A stretch of DNA of 37,015 bases from JAQVOO01 sp964524755. GTDB lineage: Bacteria; Spirochaetota; Spirochaetia; Sphaerochaetales; Sphaerochaetaceae. The DNA lies in contig CAZGDR010000016.1 in assembly GCA_964524755.1 (NCBI GenBank), positions 1 through 37,015 on the forward strand. Direction: 5' to 3'. The position numbers and the translations under genes are program-made. The notes beneath the pieces are model-generated. The model saw only the letters and a program-made list of their open reading frames with translations, ran no database searches and was not told the origin of the DNA. Shown here piece by piece: positions 16,882-25,103 of the stretch; the stretch's first letter is position 1; each line of letters opens with the position of its first letter.

Positions 16882-16913
16882 GTTTTAGGTAAATTCATTC
16901 CGTATGCACAATA

Positions 16914-16942
16914 TTGACCGCACGAGCAGGAGGCAGTACTAT
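16914..16942 (+). promoter_or_regulatory. Promoter placing +1 on the nnr ATG
   Basis: -35 TTGACC (16914-16919), 17-bp spacer, -10 TACTAT (16937-16942), six bases, then ATG 16949. Predicted +1 is the A of the ATG. An AGGAGG at 16928-16933 lies inside the spacer, so it would not be in the mRNA. Confidence 0.75.
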
Positions 16943-16948
16943 AAAAGC

Positions 16949-18529
16949 ATGAAGACATTAGTTAGTACACAGACAATGGAAAGTATAGACTCCAAGGCTC
17001 AAGAAGAATATGCAGTTTCAGGTTTGATATTAATGGAACAAGCCGGAATTAAAGGTTGGCAGGCCTTTCTCAACTCCAGACAAACGTGCAGTCCTGCATT
17101 AGGACAAGTTGTTTTTGTTGTGGGTGGTGGTAATAACGGAGGAGATGCTTTAGTTATGGCCCGAGAAGCTTATTTTTCTGGGTTAAAGAACTTTTCTATC
17201 CTCCTTTTTGGAAGCAACATCTCTTATGCTTGTAGTATCCAACGAGCTATAGCTGAAAAATATGGATTTCGAATGTACGAAGCTGTAAATCTAGAAGGGG
17301 CTTTGTCTGAAGTCACCATGCGCTTGCTCTCCGAGGCCGATTTGATTGTAGATGGCATCGCTGGAACAGGATTGCGTGGTGTTCTTCGAGGAGCAGTTGC
17401 CGAAGTCGTCAAACTTATAAATACCCAAAAGAAACGGGGCGTACAAATATTCTCCATTGATATCCCCTCTGGGTGTGGTGATAGCCTACCAGTTAAAGCT
17501 ATGCGGGTACTTGCTGATACTACGGTGACTATGGGTCTAACGAAAGCAGCCGCATATCATCCCCTTTGTCGTGCAGGTTGGGGGAATATTTCCTGTGTAA
17601 ACCCCTCTTTTCCCCCTCAATTGCTACAAGAATCGGTGCCAGTAGCTACTTTAAGCACGGCTAAGGAGCTCAAACTAACGAGTTTGGGTGAGGATACGTA
17701 TAAGAACAAACGAGGGCATTTAGCCCTTTTTGCCGGTAGTTTGGCTTACACGGGGGCAGCTAGATTAGCTGCTCGTGGAGCCTTTCATAGTCGATGTGGG
17801 TTAGTCACATTGTGCTGTGACCAAGAAGTAGCTGCTATTGCGGCGACGGAGACAGCGTCAATTATTATTAGGCCCATTGAAAAAAATATGGTGATTTCTG
17901 CTTCAAAATTAGGAGAGAAATATCAGGCTATTGCGGCTGGACCAGGTTGGGGAGAAGGACACGAAGATCAGCTCATTGAATTGATGAACAGTCAGCTCCC
18001 CACAGTTTTGGACGCGGATGCTATTGCCACCTTTGCCAATGTAGTGGAGAATCACCGAGTGCAAGGGACAGCTCATGGTCCATTAATCCTAACGCCTCAT
18101 CCTGGAGAATTACATCGAATGCTAGAAACATTACATATGCCGCTCTTAGCTCAAGAAATAGGACCTTTAGGTACTCCAGAATCATTCGTCGAAGCTTTGA
18201 AACACATTTCAGAGACCCTTGAATGTGTCTTAGTCTACAAAAGCCATGTTATTTGGATAGCTGATGGTCGTACCATTGGGAAACCACCTATAGTCGTTGA
18301 TGGAATGAATAATGCAATGGGTGTCGCCGGGAGTGGGGATGTGCTCACCGGTATAATTGGTGCTCTATTAGCACAAGGATATGACGCATTGGAAGCAGCT
18401 CACACTGGAGTTTTAATTCATCAAGCGGCAGGATTGGCGGCTAGAGAGGAAAACGGTTGGTTTGATTCTGAGATTCTTGTAGGGCAGGTTGGGGTTGTTT
18501 GTCGCCATGCTGAGATGGGTACAGCATGA
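16949..18529 (+). CDS. nnr: Bifunctional NAD(P)HX epimerase / ADP- or ATP-dependent NAD(P)HX dehydratase
   Basis: This 526-aa metabolite-repair enzyme restores hydrated NADH and NADPH. The N-terminal YjeF_N epimerase domain (about 1-215) has GGGNNGGDALVMAR and VDGIAGTGLRG. The C-terminal kinase-like dehydratase domain (about 235-520) has AAGPGWGEG, VLDADAI, LTPHPGE and the nucleotide/catalytic loop GMNNAMGVAGSGDVLTG. Fusion of the two domains is the usual bacterial form. ATG 16949 is chosen over an in-frame ATG 15 codons upstream because homology begins with MKTLVSTQTMESID and the promoter ends 6 bases before it. The mRNA is predicted to be leaderless. The gene overlaps the next by 4 bases. 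Confidence 0.9.
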   Translation: MKTLVSTQTMESIDSKAQEEYAVSGLILMEQAGIKGWQAFLNSRQTCSPALGQVVFVVGGGNNGGDALVMAREAYFSGLKNFSILLFGSNISYACSIQRAIAEKYGFRMYEAVNLEGALSEVTMRLLSEADLIVDGIAGTGLRGVLRGAVAEVVKLINTQKKRGVQIFSIDIPSGCGDSLPVKAMRVLADTTVTMGLTKAAAYHPLCRAGWGNISCVNPSFPPQLLQESVPVATLSTAKELKLTSLGEDTYKNKRGHLALFAGSLAYTGAARLAARGAFHSRCGLVTLCCDQEVAAIAATETASIIIRPIEKNMVISASKLGEKYQAIAAGPGWGEGHEDQLIELMNSQLPTVLDADAIATFANVVENHRVQGTAHGPLILTPHPGELHRMLETLHMPLLAQEIGPLGTPESFVEALKHISETLECVLVYKSHVIWIADGRTIGKPPIVVDGMNNAMGVAGSGDVLTGIIGALLAQGYDALEAAHTGVLIHQAAGLAAREENGWFDSEILVGQVGVVCRHAEMGTA

Positions 18530-18975
18530 TGTTTCAGGCCTATCTATTAACTATAAGTTATCTACTGATGAATGCGGGAATATTGCTTGGAGATGAGTAT
18601 GGAGGGCAGTATTTGCTCCTCCTACGACTCCGCAATACCATAAGAAATAGTATACCAATTCATATTGTTTTGATTATTGTAGGACTCCTTTTGGCTGCAT
18701 GGAACATTGCTTTTCCAATCCCTCCAGGACCAGTATTGCTAGGAGATTTCTTCCCTATTATTTGTCTTCTTATATTAGTGGTGTACCATATAAAGCAGCT
18801 TGGGTCTTTACATAAAACTAGAAAAAATAATATTAATCTCTCAGTCGCACTAAACGAAACAGCGATGTTTGATAAAACTGGAACATATATTGAGAAACAT
18901 AAACGAAATTTAGGGTATTTCATGCTTGGTGTATCAATAGTACACTTTCTATTTCCTTCAGCAGTTTTGTTATAG
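18526..18975 (+). CDS. Small integral membrane protein of unknown function
   Basis: This 149-aa protein has about four hydrophobic segments (roughly 4-22, 43-60, 67-86 and 128-148) and a basic cytoplasmic loop (HKTRKNN). I do not recognise a family. It overlaps the end of nnr by 4 bases (ATGA), and the Nudix gene starts 8 bases after it, so it belongs to the same operon. Two consecutive ATG codons occur; the first gives the ATGA overlap. Confidence 0.7.
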   Translation: MMFQAYLLTISYLLMNAGILLGDEYGGQYLLLLRLRNTIRNSIPIHIVLIIVGLLLAAWNIAFPIPPGPVLLGDFFPIICLLILVVYHIKQLGSLHKTRKNNINLSVALNETAMFDKTGTYIEKHKRNLGYFMLGVSIVHFLFPSAVLL

Positions 18976-18983
18976 GAGTCAAT

Positions 18984-19400
18984 ATGGGAGAACTGACATA
19001 TAATTCTGAAAGAATTACCACCTCTGGAGTGCTTTTTGAAGCTGGCCGCTATTTTATTGCGAGACGGAAAGAAGGTGGAGAAATAGGGGGGCTTTGGGAA
19101 TTTCCAGGGGGTAAACATAAGTGGGGGGAGACTCCTGAAGAGTCGCTTGCTCGAGAGTATTTAGAGGAGTTACACTTGAAAGTGTATGTTGGTACCTGCT
19201 TTTTGCAGCATGAGTTTATTCATAAGTCCGTACTCTATCATGCCCATGTCTTTTGGGTTGATGCAGTCTCTCCAGCACAGTATCGGCTACATGAACATCA
19301 AGACGCACGCTGGGTTACCCTAGAAGAGCTTCTACAACTTCCTCTAGTGCCCTCCGATATACCAACGAGAAATAGGATAGAAACTCTCTCTTTAGGGTAA
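18984..19400 (+). CDS. Nudix hydrolase (MutT-like)
   Basis: This 138-aa cytoplasmic pyrophosphohydrolase has the Nudix box at about 38-60: GGKHKWGETPEESLAREYLEEL in pattern, with Gly, Glu and the REYLEE core in place and His in the position of the usual last Gly. The preceding FIARRKEGGEIGGLWEFPGG is like MutT proteins that act on 8-oxo-dGTP or related nucleotides. The true substrate is unknown. It has a good Shine-Dalgarno (TAGGAG). As the third gene of the nnr operon it fits a nucleotide-housekeeping theme. The stop is 3 bases from the convergent glgC stop. Confidence 0.85.
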   Translation: MGELTYNSERITTSGVLFEAGRYFIARRKEGGEIGGLWEFPGGKHKWGETPEESLAREYLEELHLKVYVGTCFLQHEFIHKSVLYHAHVFWVDAVSPAQYRLHEHQDARWVTLEELLQLPLVPSDIPTRNRIETLSLG

Positions 19401-19403
19401 AAG

Positions 19404-20702
19404 CTACAGAATTGTTCCGTCTGGAATAATTGCATGTTTTTGAATGACTATAATTCCATCGTGGATTGAATAGTTAGCAAAGTCGCCTTCTGTTCGTTGA
19501 ATATCATCAATACCAATGCGACATCCATCACCTATTCTTGCGTTTTGGTCAATGATTGCTCTACGAATAATGGTGCCCCGTCCAATACCAATATTAGGTA
19601 TCTTCTTACGGGCATTCTCGGCCTTTTCCTCAGGTGTCTCGTAGTATGAAGCTCCCATACAGTAGACTCCATCGAGGCTTGCTCCAGATTCAATTAACGT
19701 GCGTACTCCAATAATCGAATTTACGATGTAAGCATTGGTAATAATAGAACCTTCACTGGTCAAGGAACAACTAATATTACAGAAATTTACTTTAGTCGCT
19801 GGTAAATGTCTGCGGTGTGTATAAATGGGCATTTCTTCATTGTAGAAATTAAAAGAGGGGGTAACTGAAGCTAAGTCTATATTAATATCATAGAAAGCTT
19901 TAATAGTTCCAATATCTTCCCAAAAGCCATCAAACACATAAGCCGCAACTTTCTGAGTTTTAATAACATCTGGGATCACTTCTTTTCCAAAGTCAGTAGC
20001 AGTATTTCCTTTCAGTAAATCATTCATAACCTGGGCATTGAATATATAGATTCCCATTGAAGCCAAATATTCATTTTTTTCACTTGGCTCTTGGTTTAAA
20101 CTATTTTTTAATAATGTAGCAGGGATCTGGTATTCAGAAATGTCGTAGTCAGGGGCAGGTTTTTCGTAAAACTTATGGATGATCCCCTCTTCATCAGCTC
20201 CGATAATACCCAAGCCAGTGGCCTCTTGACGGCTGATGGTTTTTGCCGCAATAGTGAGGACTGCTCCAGATTCAATATGGGTGTTGAGCATCTTCTCATA
20301 ATCCATCCGATAGAGCTGGTCGCCTGAAAGGATAATGTAATATTCAGCTTCTTGGTCAGCAAAGTGTTTCAGGTTTTTGCGTACGGCATCAGCTGTACCT
20401 TGGTACCAGTCGTTAGTGTGGTAAGTTTGTTCTGCAGCTAAGACTTCAACAAAACCATTGGTGAACGTATCAAAAATATAGGTATTAGCAATATGGTTGT
20501 GCAGAGAAGCTGAGTTAAATTGAGTTAGAATATATATTTGTTTGATTCCACTATTGATGCAGTTGGAAATTGGGATATCGACCAAACGATATTTTCCAGC
20601 AAATGGGACAGCTGGTTTAGCTCGATCTTTGGTTAAAGGATAGAGCCGAGTTCCTTTTCCTCCACCTAGTACAATAGCGATGGTTCTTTTTTTCCTTGCC
20701 AT
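19404..20702 (-). CDS. glgC: Glucose-1-phosphate adenylyltransferase
   Basis: This 432-aa enzyme makes ADP-glucose from glucose-1-phosphate and ATP, the committed step of bacterial glycogen synthesis. The nucleotidyltransferase domain begins IVLGGGKGTRLYPLTKDRAK (10-29), followed by KPAVPFAGKYRLVD. NDWYQGTADAV and LSGDQLYRMDY are standard ADP-glucose pyrophosphorylase motifs, and a left-handed beta-helix tail follows (IGIGRGTIIRRAIID). Length is normal. It lies 5 bases downstream of glgA, with GAGGGG overlapping the glgA stop as Shine-Dalgarno. Allosteric control by glycolytic intermediates is usual for the family. Confidence 0.95.
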   Translation of the reverse strand: MARKKRTIAIVLGGGKGTRLYPLTKDRAKPAVPFAGKYRLVDIPISNCINSGIKQIYILTQFNSASLHNHIANTYIFDTFTNGFVEVLAAEQTYHTNDWYQGTADAVRKNLKHFADQEAEYYIILSGDQLYRMDYEKMLNTHIESGAVLTIAAKTISRQEATGLGIIGADEEGIIHKFYEKPAPDYDISEYQIPATLLKNSLNQEPSEKNEYLASMGIYIFNAQVMNDLLKGNTATDFGKEVIPDVIKTQKVAAYVFDGFWEDIGTIKAFYDINIDLASVTPSFNFYNEEMPIYTHRRHLPATKVNFCNISCSLTSEGSIITNAYIVNSIIGVRTLIESGASLDGVYCMGASYYETPEEKAENARKKIPNIGIGRGTIIRRAIIDQNARIGDGCRIGIDDIQRTEGDFANYSIHDGIIVIQKHAIIPDGTIL

Positions 20703-20707
20703 TCCAA

Positions 20708-22147
20708 TTACCCCTCTTTTACATACCTGTAGACGGTCATATACTCCTCAGCCGAATTTCTCCATGAGAAATCGACTGCCATACCACGTTTCCGTATGGA
20801 TGAAATCGTTGCCGGATCTGAAGCATAGAGAGTAATAGCACGTTCAACAGCTTCGTAAATTGCTGTTCCCGACATTGTTTTAAACAGAAAACCGGTTCCT
20901 TCTCCTTCATCAATATCTATAACCGAATCAGTCAAGCCACCTGTTTGCCTTGCAATGGGTATTGTACCATACCGCAACGAATACATCTGATTAAGGCCAC
21001 ATGGTTCATAGCGGCTTGGCATGAGAAAGAAATCACTCCCAGCCTCTACCAAATGAGCAGCTTCATTGCTGAAAATAAGGTTAACAGAGAGGTTATCATG
21101 TAGTTCTGCCAGAGCCATAAGTTTATCTTCCAGTGTTTTCTCTCCAGTCCCAATTATAAGAATCTGAACTGAAAAATCAGTTACTATTTGTTCTAAAGCA
21201 CAAGGCATACCTTGCAAGAGTTCAACAAATCCTTTTTGGTCAGCTATTCGGCTAATCATAGATATCACAGGAACATCTTTCTTTAGAGGGAGTCCAAATC
21301 GCTTCTGCATCTTCTCTTTTAAAACAGCTTTTCCCGAGAGATCTTCAATAGAGAAGTGGGTATCAAGTAGCCTATCGCCAGAAGGATCCCATTCAACGGT
21401 ATCAATACCATTGAGAATGCCAAAAAGCCGATCCGCCCGGGAATGCAGTAATGTGTTTAGATTACAACCTTGTTCAACTTCTTGGATTTCTTTTGCATAT
21501 GTGGGACTTACAGTAGTCAGAATATCGGCATTTTCAATAGCCGCTTTAAGCATGTTAGTTCTTTGATCAGTCCCTTTCCCCTCCAGTAGTGTTTGATCAA
21601 TGGGCATGGCGGAGAGGAGTAGGTCAAGGCGCGGGAAAACCCCTTGGTAGGCTAGGTTATGAATAGTGAAGACGACAATAGAATTCTGAAAAGCCTTCTC
21701 TGACTTGGTAAGCGAGGGGAGAAACCCTGTTGTCCAATCATGGCCATGTACTATCTCGGGAATCCAATCAAGAGCTTTGCATAAAGCAAGCGCGGCCTTT
21801 GAAAATAACGTAAAGCGTAATAGATTATCCCCATACGGTGTATAAGACGTCTTTCCATAAATCCCTTTACGTCCAGAAAACCAAGGGTGATCAACCAGAT
21901 ATACAGTTATCCCTTGGTCTTCTAATTGTTTAAAACGGACACGTTCAGTCTTGCCACCAATGGGTATCTCTACCATGTGTGGTAAACTGGTGAAAAGTGA
22001 ATCGTCGGTTGAACCATAACCTGGGATAACCAAGCGTACGTCATTGTCTAAGGCCGATAATGCAATTGATAGAGACGAAGCAACATCGGCCAGTCCTCCC
22101 GATTTGGAAAAAGGTACTGCCTCACTGGAGACCATCATAATTCTCAT
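20708..22147 (-). CDS. glgA: Glycogen synthase (ADP-glucose type, GT5)
   Basis: This 479-aa glycosyltransferase adds glucose from ADP-glucose to alpha-1,4-glucan. The KSGGL ADP-glucose loop is at 15-19 (FSKSGGLADVASSL), followed by HGHDWTTGFLP and NLAYQGVFP. The C-terminal GT-B domain has MISRIADQKG and the E-x7-E region FFLMPSRYEPCGLNQMYSLRYG. Length matches bacterial GlgA. It is first in the glgA-glgC pair; branching and debranching enzymes are not in the window. No Shine-Dalgarno precedes ATG 22147, and the -10 box ends 5 bases before it, so the mRNA is predicted to be leaderless. Confidence 0.95.
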   Translation of the reverse strand: MRIMMVSSEAVPFSKSGGLADVASSLSIALSALDNDVRLVIPGYGSTDDSLFTSLPHMVEIPIGGKTERVRFKQLEDQGITVYLVDHPWFSGRKGIYGKTSYTPYGDNLLRFTLFSKAALALCKALDWIPEIVHGHDWTTGFLPSLTKSEKAFQNSIVVFTIHNLAYQGVFPRLDLLLSAMPIDQTLLEGKGTDQRTNMLKAAIENADILTTVSPTYAKEIQEVEQGCNLNTLLHSRADRLFGILNGIDTVEWDPSGDRLLDTHFSIEDLSGKAVLKEKMQKRFGLPLKKDVPVISMISRIADQKGFVELLQGMPCALEQIVTDFSVQILIIGTGEKTLEDKLMALAELHDNLSVNLIFSNEAAHLVEAGSDFFLMPSRYEPCGLNQMYSLRYGTIPIARQTGGLTDSVIDIDEGEGTGFLFKTMSGTAIYEAVERAITLYASDPATISSIRKRGMAVDFSWRNSAEEYMTVYRYVKEG

Positions 22148-22152
22148 ACGTA

Positions 22153-22182
22153 ATTACACCATTGTTACCATTGAATAGTCAA
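22153..22182 (-). promoter_or_regulatory. Promoter placing +1 on the glgA ATG
   Basis: Minus strand: -35 TTGACT (22177-22182), 18-bp spacer, -10 TGTAAT (22153-22158), five bases (TACGT), then ATG 22147. The spacer contains a direct repeat of CAATGGT. Confidence 0.6.
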
Positions 22183-22274
22183 GAGAATTCGTAAAATGGA
22201 CACTTCCTAACATACTCGAGGCTCTCTTATATAGAGAACTCTTTATCTCTCTCATTCAGACACATTCTCCTTTA

Positions 22275-22302
22275 TTGGCAGTAGATAAGGATTTTGTATT
22301 GT
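22275..22302 (+). promoter_or_regulatory. Promoter of the 22360 barrel-like gene
   Basis: -35 TTGGCA (22275-22280), 16-bp spacer, -10 TATTGT (22297-22302). Predicted start is near 22309, leaving a 50-nt leader with a small GCAGA/TCTGC hairpin and a GGAAGGA Shine-Dalgarno. Confidence 0.5.
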
Positions 22303-22359
22303 GTTAAAATAACCATGGTAACTAGCAGATGAAATATTCTGCGAAAGGAAGGAAATAAT

Positions 22360-22857
22360 ATGAAAAGAAGAATGTTATTAGTAATGATTCTCGTCGTCTT
22401 AGTGCTTGTACCCGCGACTTCAGCCTCTCTAAGTACATCAAGAGCTTCTCAAAGTAAGTTTGCTTTAGGTCTTAACCTAGGAACAAATACTGGTCTTGGC
22501 TTTCAATACAGGGCTAACCGTGATTTTGACTTCATTGGTAACTTGGGTCTCAATAATTTTGGAGTTGACTATCTCTCTTTTGATCTTGCTGCCAATTATA
22601 AAATTGCTGAATTTAGTATTGAAAAAGCAGATTTTGATGTGACCATGGGTGTAGGTGGTTTTGTTGGTATTCCTTTAAATAAGGGTGGGGTAAAACTGTC
22701 TGCACTGGTTCCATTTGGCGTAGTGTATCACTTCAATGAAGTTCCCATCGACACCTACATCAGAATTGCACCAGGCTTGAGAATTCTAAAAGAAGGTGTG
22801 GTTGATTTAGGTCTTGGATTCAGCGGATATATTGGAGCTCTATGGAGATTTAACTAA
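22360..22857 (+). CDS. Exported small beta-barrel-like protein
   Basis: This 165-aa protein has a clear signal peptide (KRRMLLVMILVVLVLVPATSAS) cleaved near residue 23. The mature protein has about eight amphipathic beta-strand-like segments (FALGLNLGTNTGLGFQYR, FDFIGNLGLNNFGVDYL, DVTMGVGGFVGIPL, and a C-terminal GFSGYIGALWRF ending in Phe-Asn). This pattern is common in small outer-membrane barrels of about 160 aa, but no family is recognised. It has a normal leader with a strong Shine-Dalgarno and its own promoter and terminator, so it is a monocistronic gene. Confidence 0.65.
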   Translation: MKRRMLLVMILVVLVLVPATSASLSTSRASQSKFALGLNLGTNTGLGFQYRANRDFDFIGNLGLNNFGVDYLSFDLAANYKIAEFSIEKADFDVTMGVGGFVGIPLNKGGVKLSALVPFGVVYHFNEVPIDTYIRIAPGLRILKEGVVDLGLGFSGYIGALWRFN

Positions 22858-22884
22858 ATAGTTAGAAACTACATCTCAGGATAT

Positions 22885-22921
22885 ATTGCCGGTCTCCTTT
22901 TACAGGAAATCGGCAATTTTT
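22885..22921 (+). terminator. Terminator after the barrel-like gene
   Basis: Stem ATTGCCG (22885-22891) with CGGCAAT (22911-22917), extended by an inner TCCT/AGGA pairing and followed by TTTTT. It lies 28 bases after the stop codon. Confidence 0.75.
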
Positions 22922-22968
22922 GTAGCCAAGGAAATGTATAGTAATGTGTTAGAGGGGTGTGAACAAGC

Positions 22969-22985
22969 TTAAGCTCCTCGCTTAA
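22969..22985. other. Small hairpin at the 3' end of the trxB operon
   Basis: TTAAGC (22969-22974) pairs with GCTTAA (22980-22985) around a 5-nt loop, 22 bases past the trxB stop on the minus strand. There is no T-run after it on that strand, so it is a poor terminator candidate. Confidence 0.3.
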
Positions 22986-23006
22986 TATATCCTTGATCTG
23001 TTAGAT

Positions 23007-23951
23007 TTAAACGTATGCTTGGCCACGTAATTCATCAATATATTTAGCTGCAGCGTGGGCAGCAACGGCGCCATCCGAGGCGGCAGTGATAACCTGTCTA
23101 AAGGGAGTGTCGCGTACATCCCCGACAGCAAATAGTCCCGGGATATTGGTATGCATCCATTCATCGGTGATCAAATAACCACCTTCATCTACTTCAGCGT
23201 CGGGAACAAGTTGAGTGCGGGGATCAGAGCCAATAAAGATGAACACTGCATCGAAAGGTTCCTCATAGTCGCGATTGGTAGAGCTGTCATGTAAAGAAAC
23301 AGAGGTGATCTTGTTACCGTCTCCAATAATACGGTTTACTGTATGCATAAAACGGATCTCAATATGGCTGTCATTTTCTACCATACCGGCAATACTTCTT
23401 TGAGCACGGAACCGGTCTTTACGATGGACAATCACAATATCTCCACTTAATTTAGAGAGAAATAGCGACTCGTCGCAGGCGGAGTCTCCCCCCCCCACAA
23501 CTAGCATTCGTTTAGCTTTGAAAAAAGGGCCATCACAGGTAGCACAATAGGAGACCCCTTTCCCTTGATAATCTTTCTCTCCAGGTATGTTCAGTTCACG
23601 TCGTTTTGCCCCTGTGGCCATAATAACGGCTGGGACGGTAAATGTACCATCACTTGTAACTACAGTAAAAAGGTCTTCATCATTTCGTTGAACCGATTCA
23701 ACTGATCCATAATGGATAACAGCACCAAAATGTTCAGCTTGTTTGGCAAATTTATCAGACAACTCGAATCCGCTGACGGGAGCATCATACCCAGGATAGT
23801 TTTCCAATTTGTCAATAACTAATAGTAACCCACCGGGGGCTAATTCTTCAAAAACGTGTGCCGATAGGCCTGCTCTTGCCGCATATTGAGCTGCAGATAG
23901 ACCTGCTGCACCGCCTCCAATGATAATGATATCGGGTTGTTTCTCACTCAT
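23007..23951 (-). CDS. trxB: Thioredoxin reductase
   Basis: This 314-aa flavoenzyme passes electrons from NADPH to thioredoxin. The FAD Rossmann motif is IIGGGAAGLSAAQYAARAG (10-28). The redox pair is Cys136 and Cys139 in YCATCDGPFF. The NADPH motif is VVGGGDSACDESLFLS, and the FAD-contacting C-terminal segment is GLFAVGDVRDTPFRQVITAASDGA. Length is typical. It overlaps tsaB by 8 bases with GGAGAG before its ATG and is the last gene of the TPR-tsaE-tsaB-trxB unit. A thioredoxin partner is encoded at 31921. Confidence 0.95.
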   Translation of the reverse strand: MSEKQPDIIIIGGGAAGLSAAQYAARAGLSAHVFEELAPGGLLLVIDKLENYPGYDAPVSGFELSDKFAKQAEHFGAVIHYGSVESVQRNDEDLFTVVTSDGTFTVPAVIMATGAKRRELNIPGEKDYQGKGVSYCATCDGPFFKAKRMLVVGGGDSACDESLFLSKLSGDIVIVHRKDRFRAQRSIAGMVENDSHIEIRFMHTVNRIIGDGNKITSVSLHDSSTNRDYEEPFDAVFIFIGSDPRTQLVPDAEVDEGGYLITDEWMHTNIPGLFAVGDVRDTPFRQVITAASDGAVAAHAAAKYIDELRGQAYV

Positions 23952-24666
23952 GACTGATCTCTCCAGTTTGAATTTTTGTATTACGCTCTTCTAAAGATAC
24001 TTCAGCATCACTCTTTCGGATATAGGTAGGACCTGAGCTAGGAGCATCTGGTCCTTGTGTCGTAAACAATTCTTTACCTAATACTATCATAGATTCGCCA
24101 TAATCGCGATATTTCAATGTGTCAAGATAAATTTTTGTCTGTAAAGTGCGTTTGGTGACTTCATCACGAAGTTTTGAACTCAAAGCTAGGGCATCGGGAC
24201 CTGTGACGAGAATTTCAGGATATGCGGCAATGTGTTCAATGATAGTTGGTATGGTAGCATCTAAATCGGCAGTTAAGCGTTCCCCACGACTAAACAAAGC
24301 ACAATAGTAACGTTTCTTTTTAGCATCGAGTGCACAAAGGATAGGCATAGAGAGTTGTTGGAGAGGGTAGTGGAAAATATCCATGGTGCTCAGGCTTACG
24401 AGAGGGATAGCGGCAGCTAGGGAAATACCTTTGGCAGTTGCCATACCAACCCGTAGGCCAGTGAAAGATCCCGGTCCCCGAGCACATACTAAGAGATCTA
24501 AATGCTGTAATTTTATATTTCTATCGTTACAAATAGCCTGAATACGTACAATTAGTTCTTCACTGAAATGGCGTCCGACCGTGATTGTGTGAGCACTATA
24601 ATCTTTGTCAGTTTGGAGTGCCAAGTGTAAGATATCTCCAGAGGTTTCTAAAGCCAGAATGTTCAT
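23944..24666 (-). CDS. tsaB: tRNA threonylcarbamoyladenosine biosynthesis protein TsaB
   Basis: This 240-aa protein is the inactive ASKHA-fold partner of TsaD in making the t6A37 modification of ANN-decoding tRNAs. It begins MNILALETSGDILHLAL, and has LLVCARGPGSFTGLRVGMATAKGIS (about 58-82), the defining YeaZ/TsaB signature. Length is normal. The start overlaps tsaE by 4 bases, so TsaE and TsaB, which form one complex with TsaD, are coupled. TsaD is not in this window. Confidence 0.93.
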   Translation of the reverse strand: MNILALETSGDILHLALQTDKDYSAHTITVGRHFSEELIVRIQAICNDRNIKLQHLDLLVCARGPGSFTGLRVGMATAKGISLAAAIPLVSLSTMDIFHYPLQQLSMPILCALDAKKKRYYCALFSRGERLTADLDATIPTIIEHIAAYPEILVTGPDALALSSKLRDEVTKRTLQTKIYLDTLKYRDYGESMIVLGKELFTTQGPDAPSSGPTYIRKSDAEVSLEERNTKIQTGEISHE

Positions 24667-25103
24667 AATGACACTCCCTCAACAAGAACTTCTCTTCTCC
24701 CATCTTTTTGGATATGCAAAGATACCCGTAGTGTATGAGGAGGTAGGATTTCTTCTATCTTTTCACTCCATTCAATAACGGTAATACCCTCAGAATATAA
24801 TAACTCCTCTCCACCAATACCTTCAAAATCTTCAACACCATCAAGGCGATAGAGATCAAGATGGTAGAGGGAAAGGCGTCCTGCATACTCTTGTACGAGA
24901 GTGAAAGTAGGGCTGACAATTGCTTCAGATATTCCTAAAGACTCTGCGATCCCTTTTGCTATGACTGTTTTCCCTGTACCAAGTGGCCCGCGTAGTGAAA
25001 CAACGGTCCCCGGTTCTGCGATTTTTCCAATCTTACGCCCAACCTCTTTAGTTTCTTCTTCTGTTGTACAATAAAAGATTTGTTTATTAGCCGTGGATGA
25101 CAT
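24663..25103 (-). CDS. tsaE: tRNA threonylcarbamoyladenosine biosynthesis ATPase TsaE
   Basis: This 146-aa P-loop ATPase helps cycle the TsaB-TsaD complex in t6A synthesis. Walker A is GPLGTGKTVIAKGIA. The family segments IVSPTFTLVQEY, LYHLDLYRL and VIEWSEKIEEILP are all present. ATG 25103 (MSSTANKQ) is used because AGAGG lies 6 bases upstream. A TTG five codons earlier is also open but has no better context. It overlaps the TPR gene by 17 bases. Confidence 0.93.
   Translation of the reverse strand: MSSTANKQIFYCTTEEETKEVGRKIGKIAEPGTVVSLRGPLGTGKTVIAKGIAESLGISEAIVSPTFTLVQEYAGRLSLYHLDLYRLDGVEDFEGIGGEELLYSEGITVIEWSEKIEEILPPHTLRVSLHIQKDGRREVLVEGVSL

Noticed and set aside
16821..16958. N-terminal extension of the NikR-like protein
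   Set aside because: The extra 46 codons are Cys/Ser-rich with no family match, would cover the operator and the divergent promoter, and MAEIIRFG has a near-perfect Shine-Dalgarno.
19410..19431. AATTGTTCC/GGAATAATT hairpin at the glgC 3' end
   Set aside because: It pairs well (9 bp with one G-U) but is within glgC codons, and the T-run begins 6 bases after it. It may slow plus-strand transcription but cannot be called with confidence.
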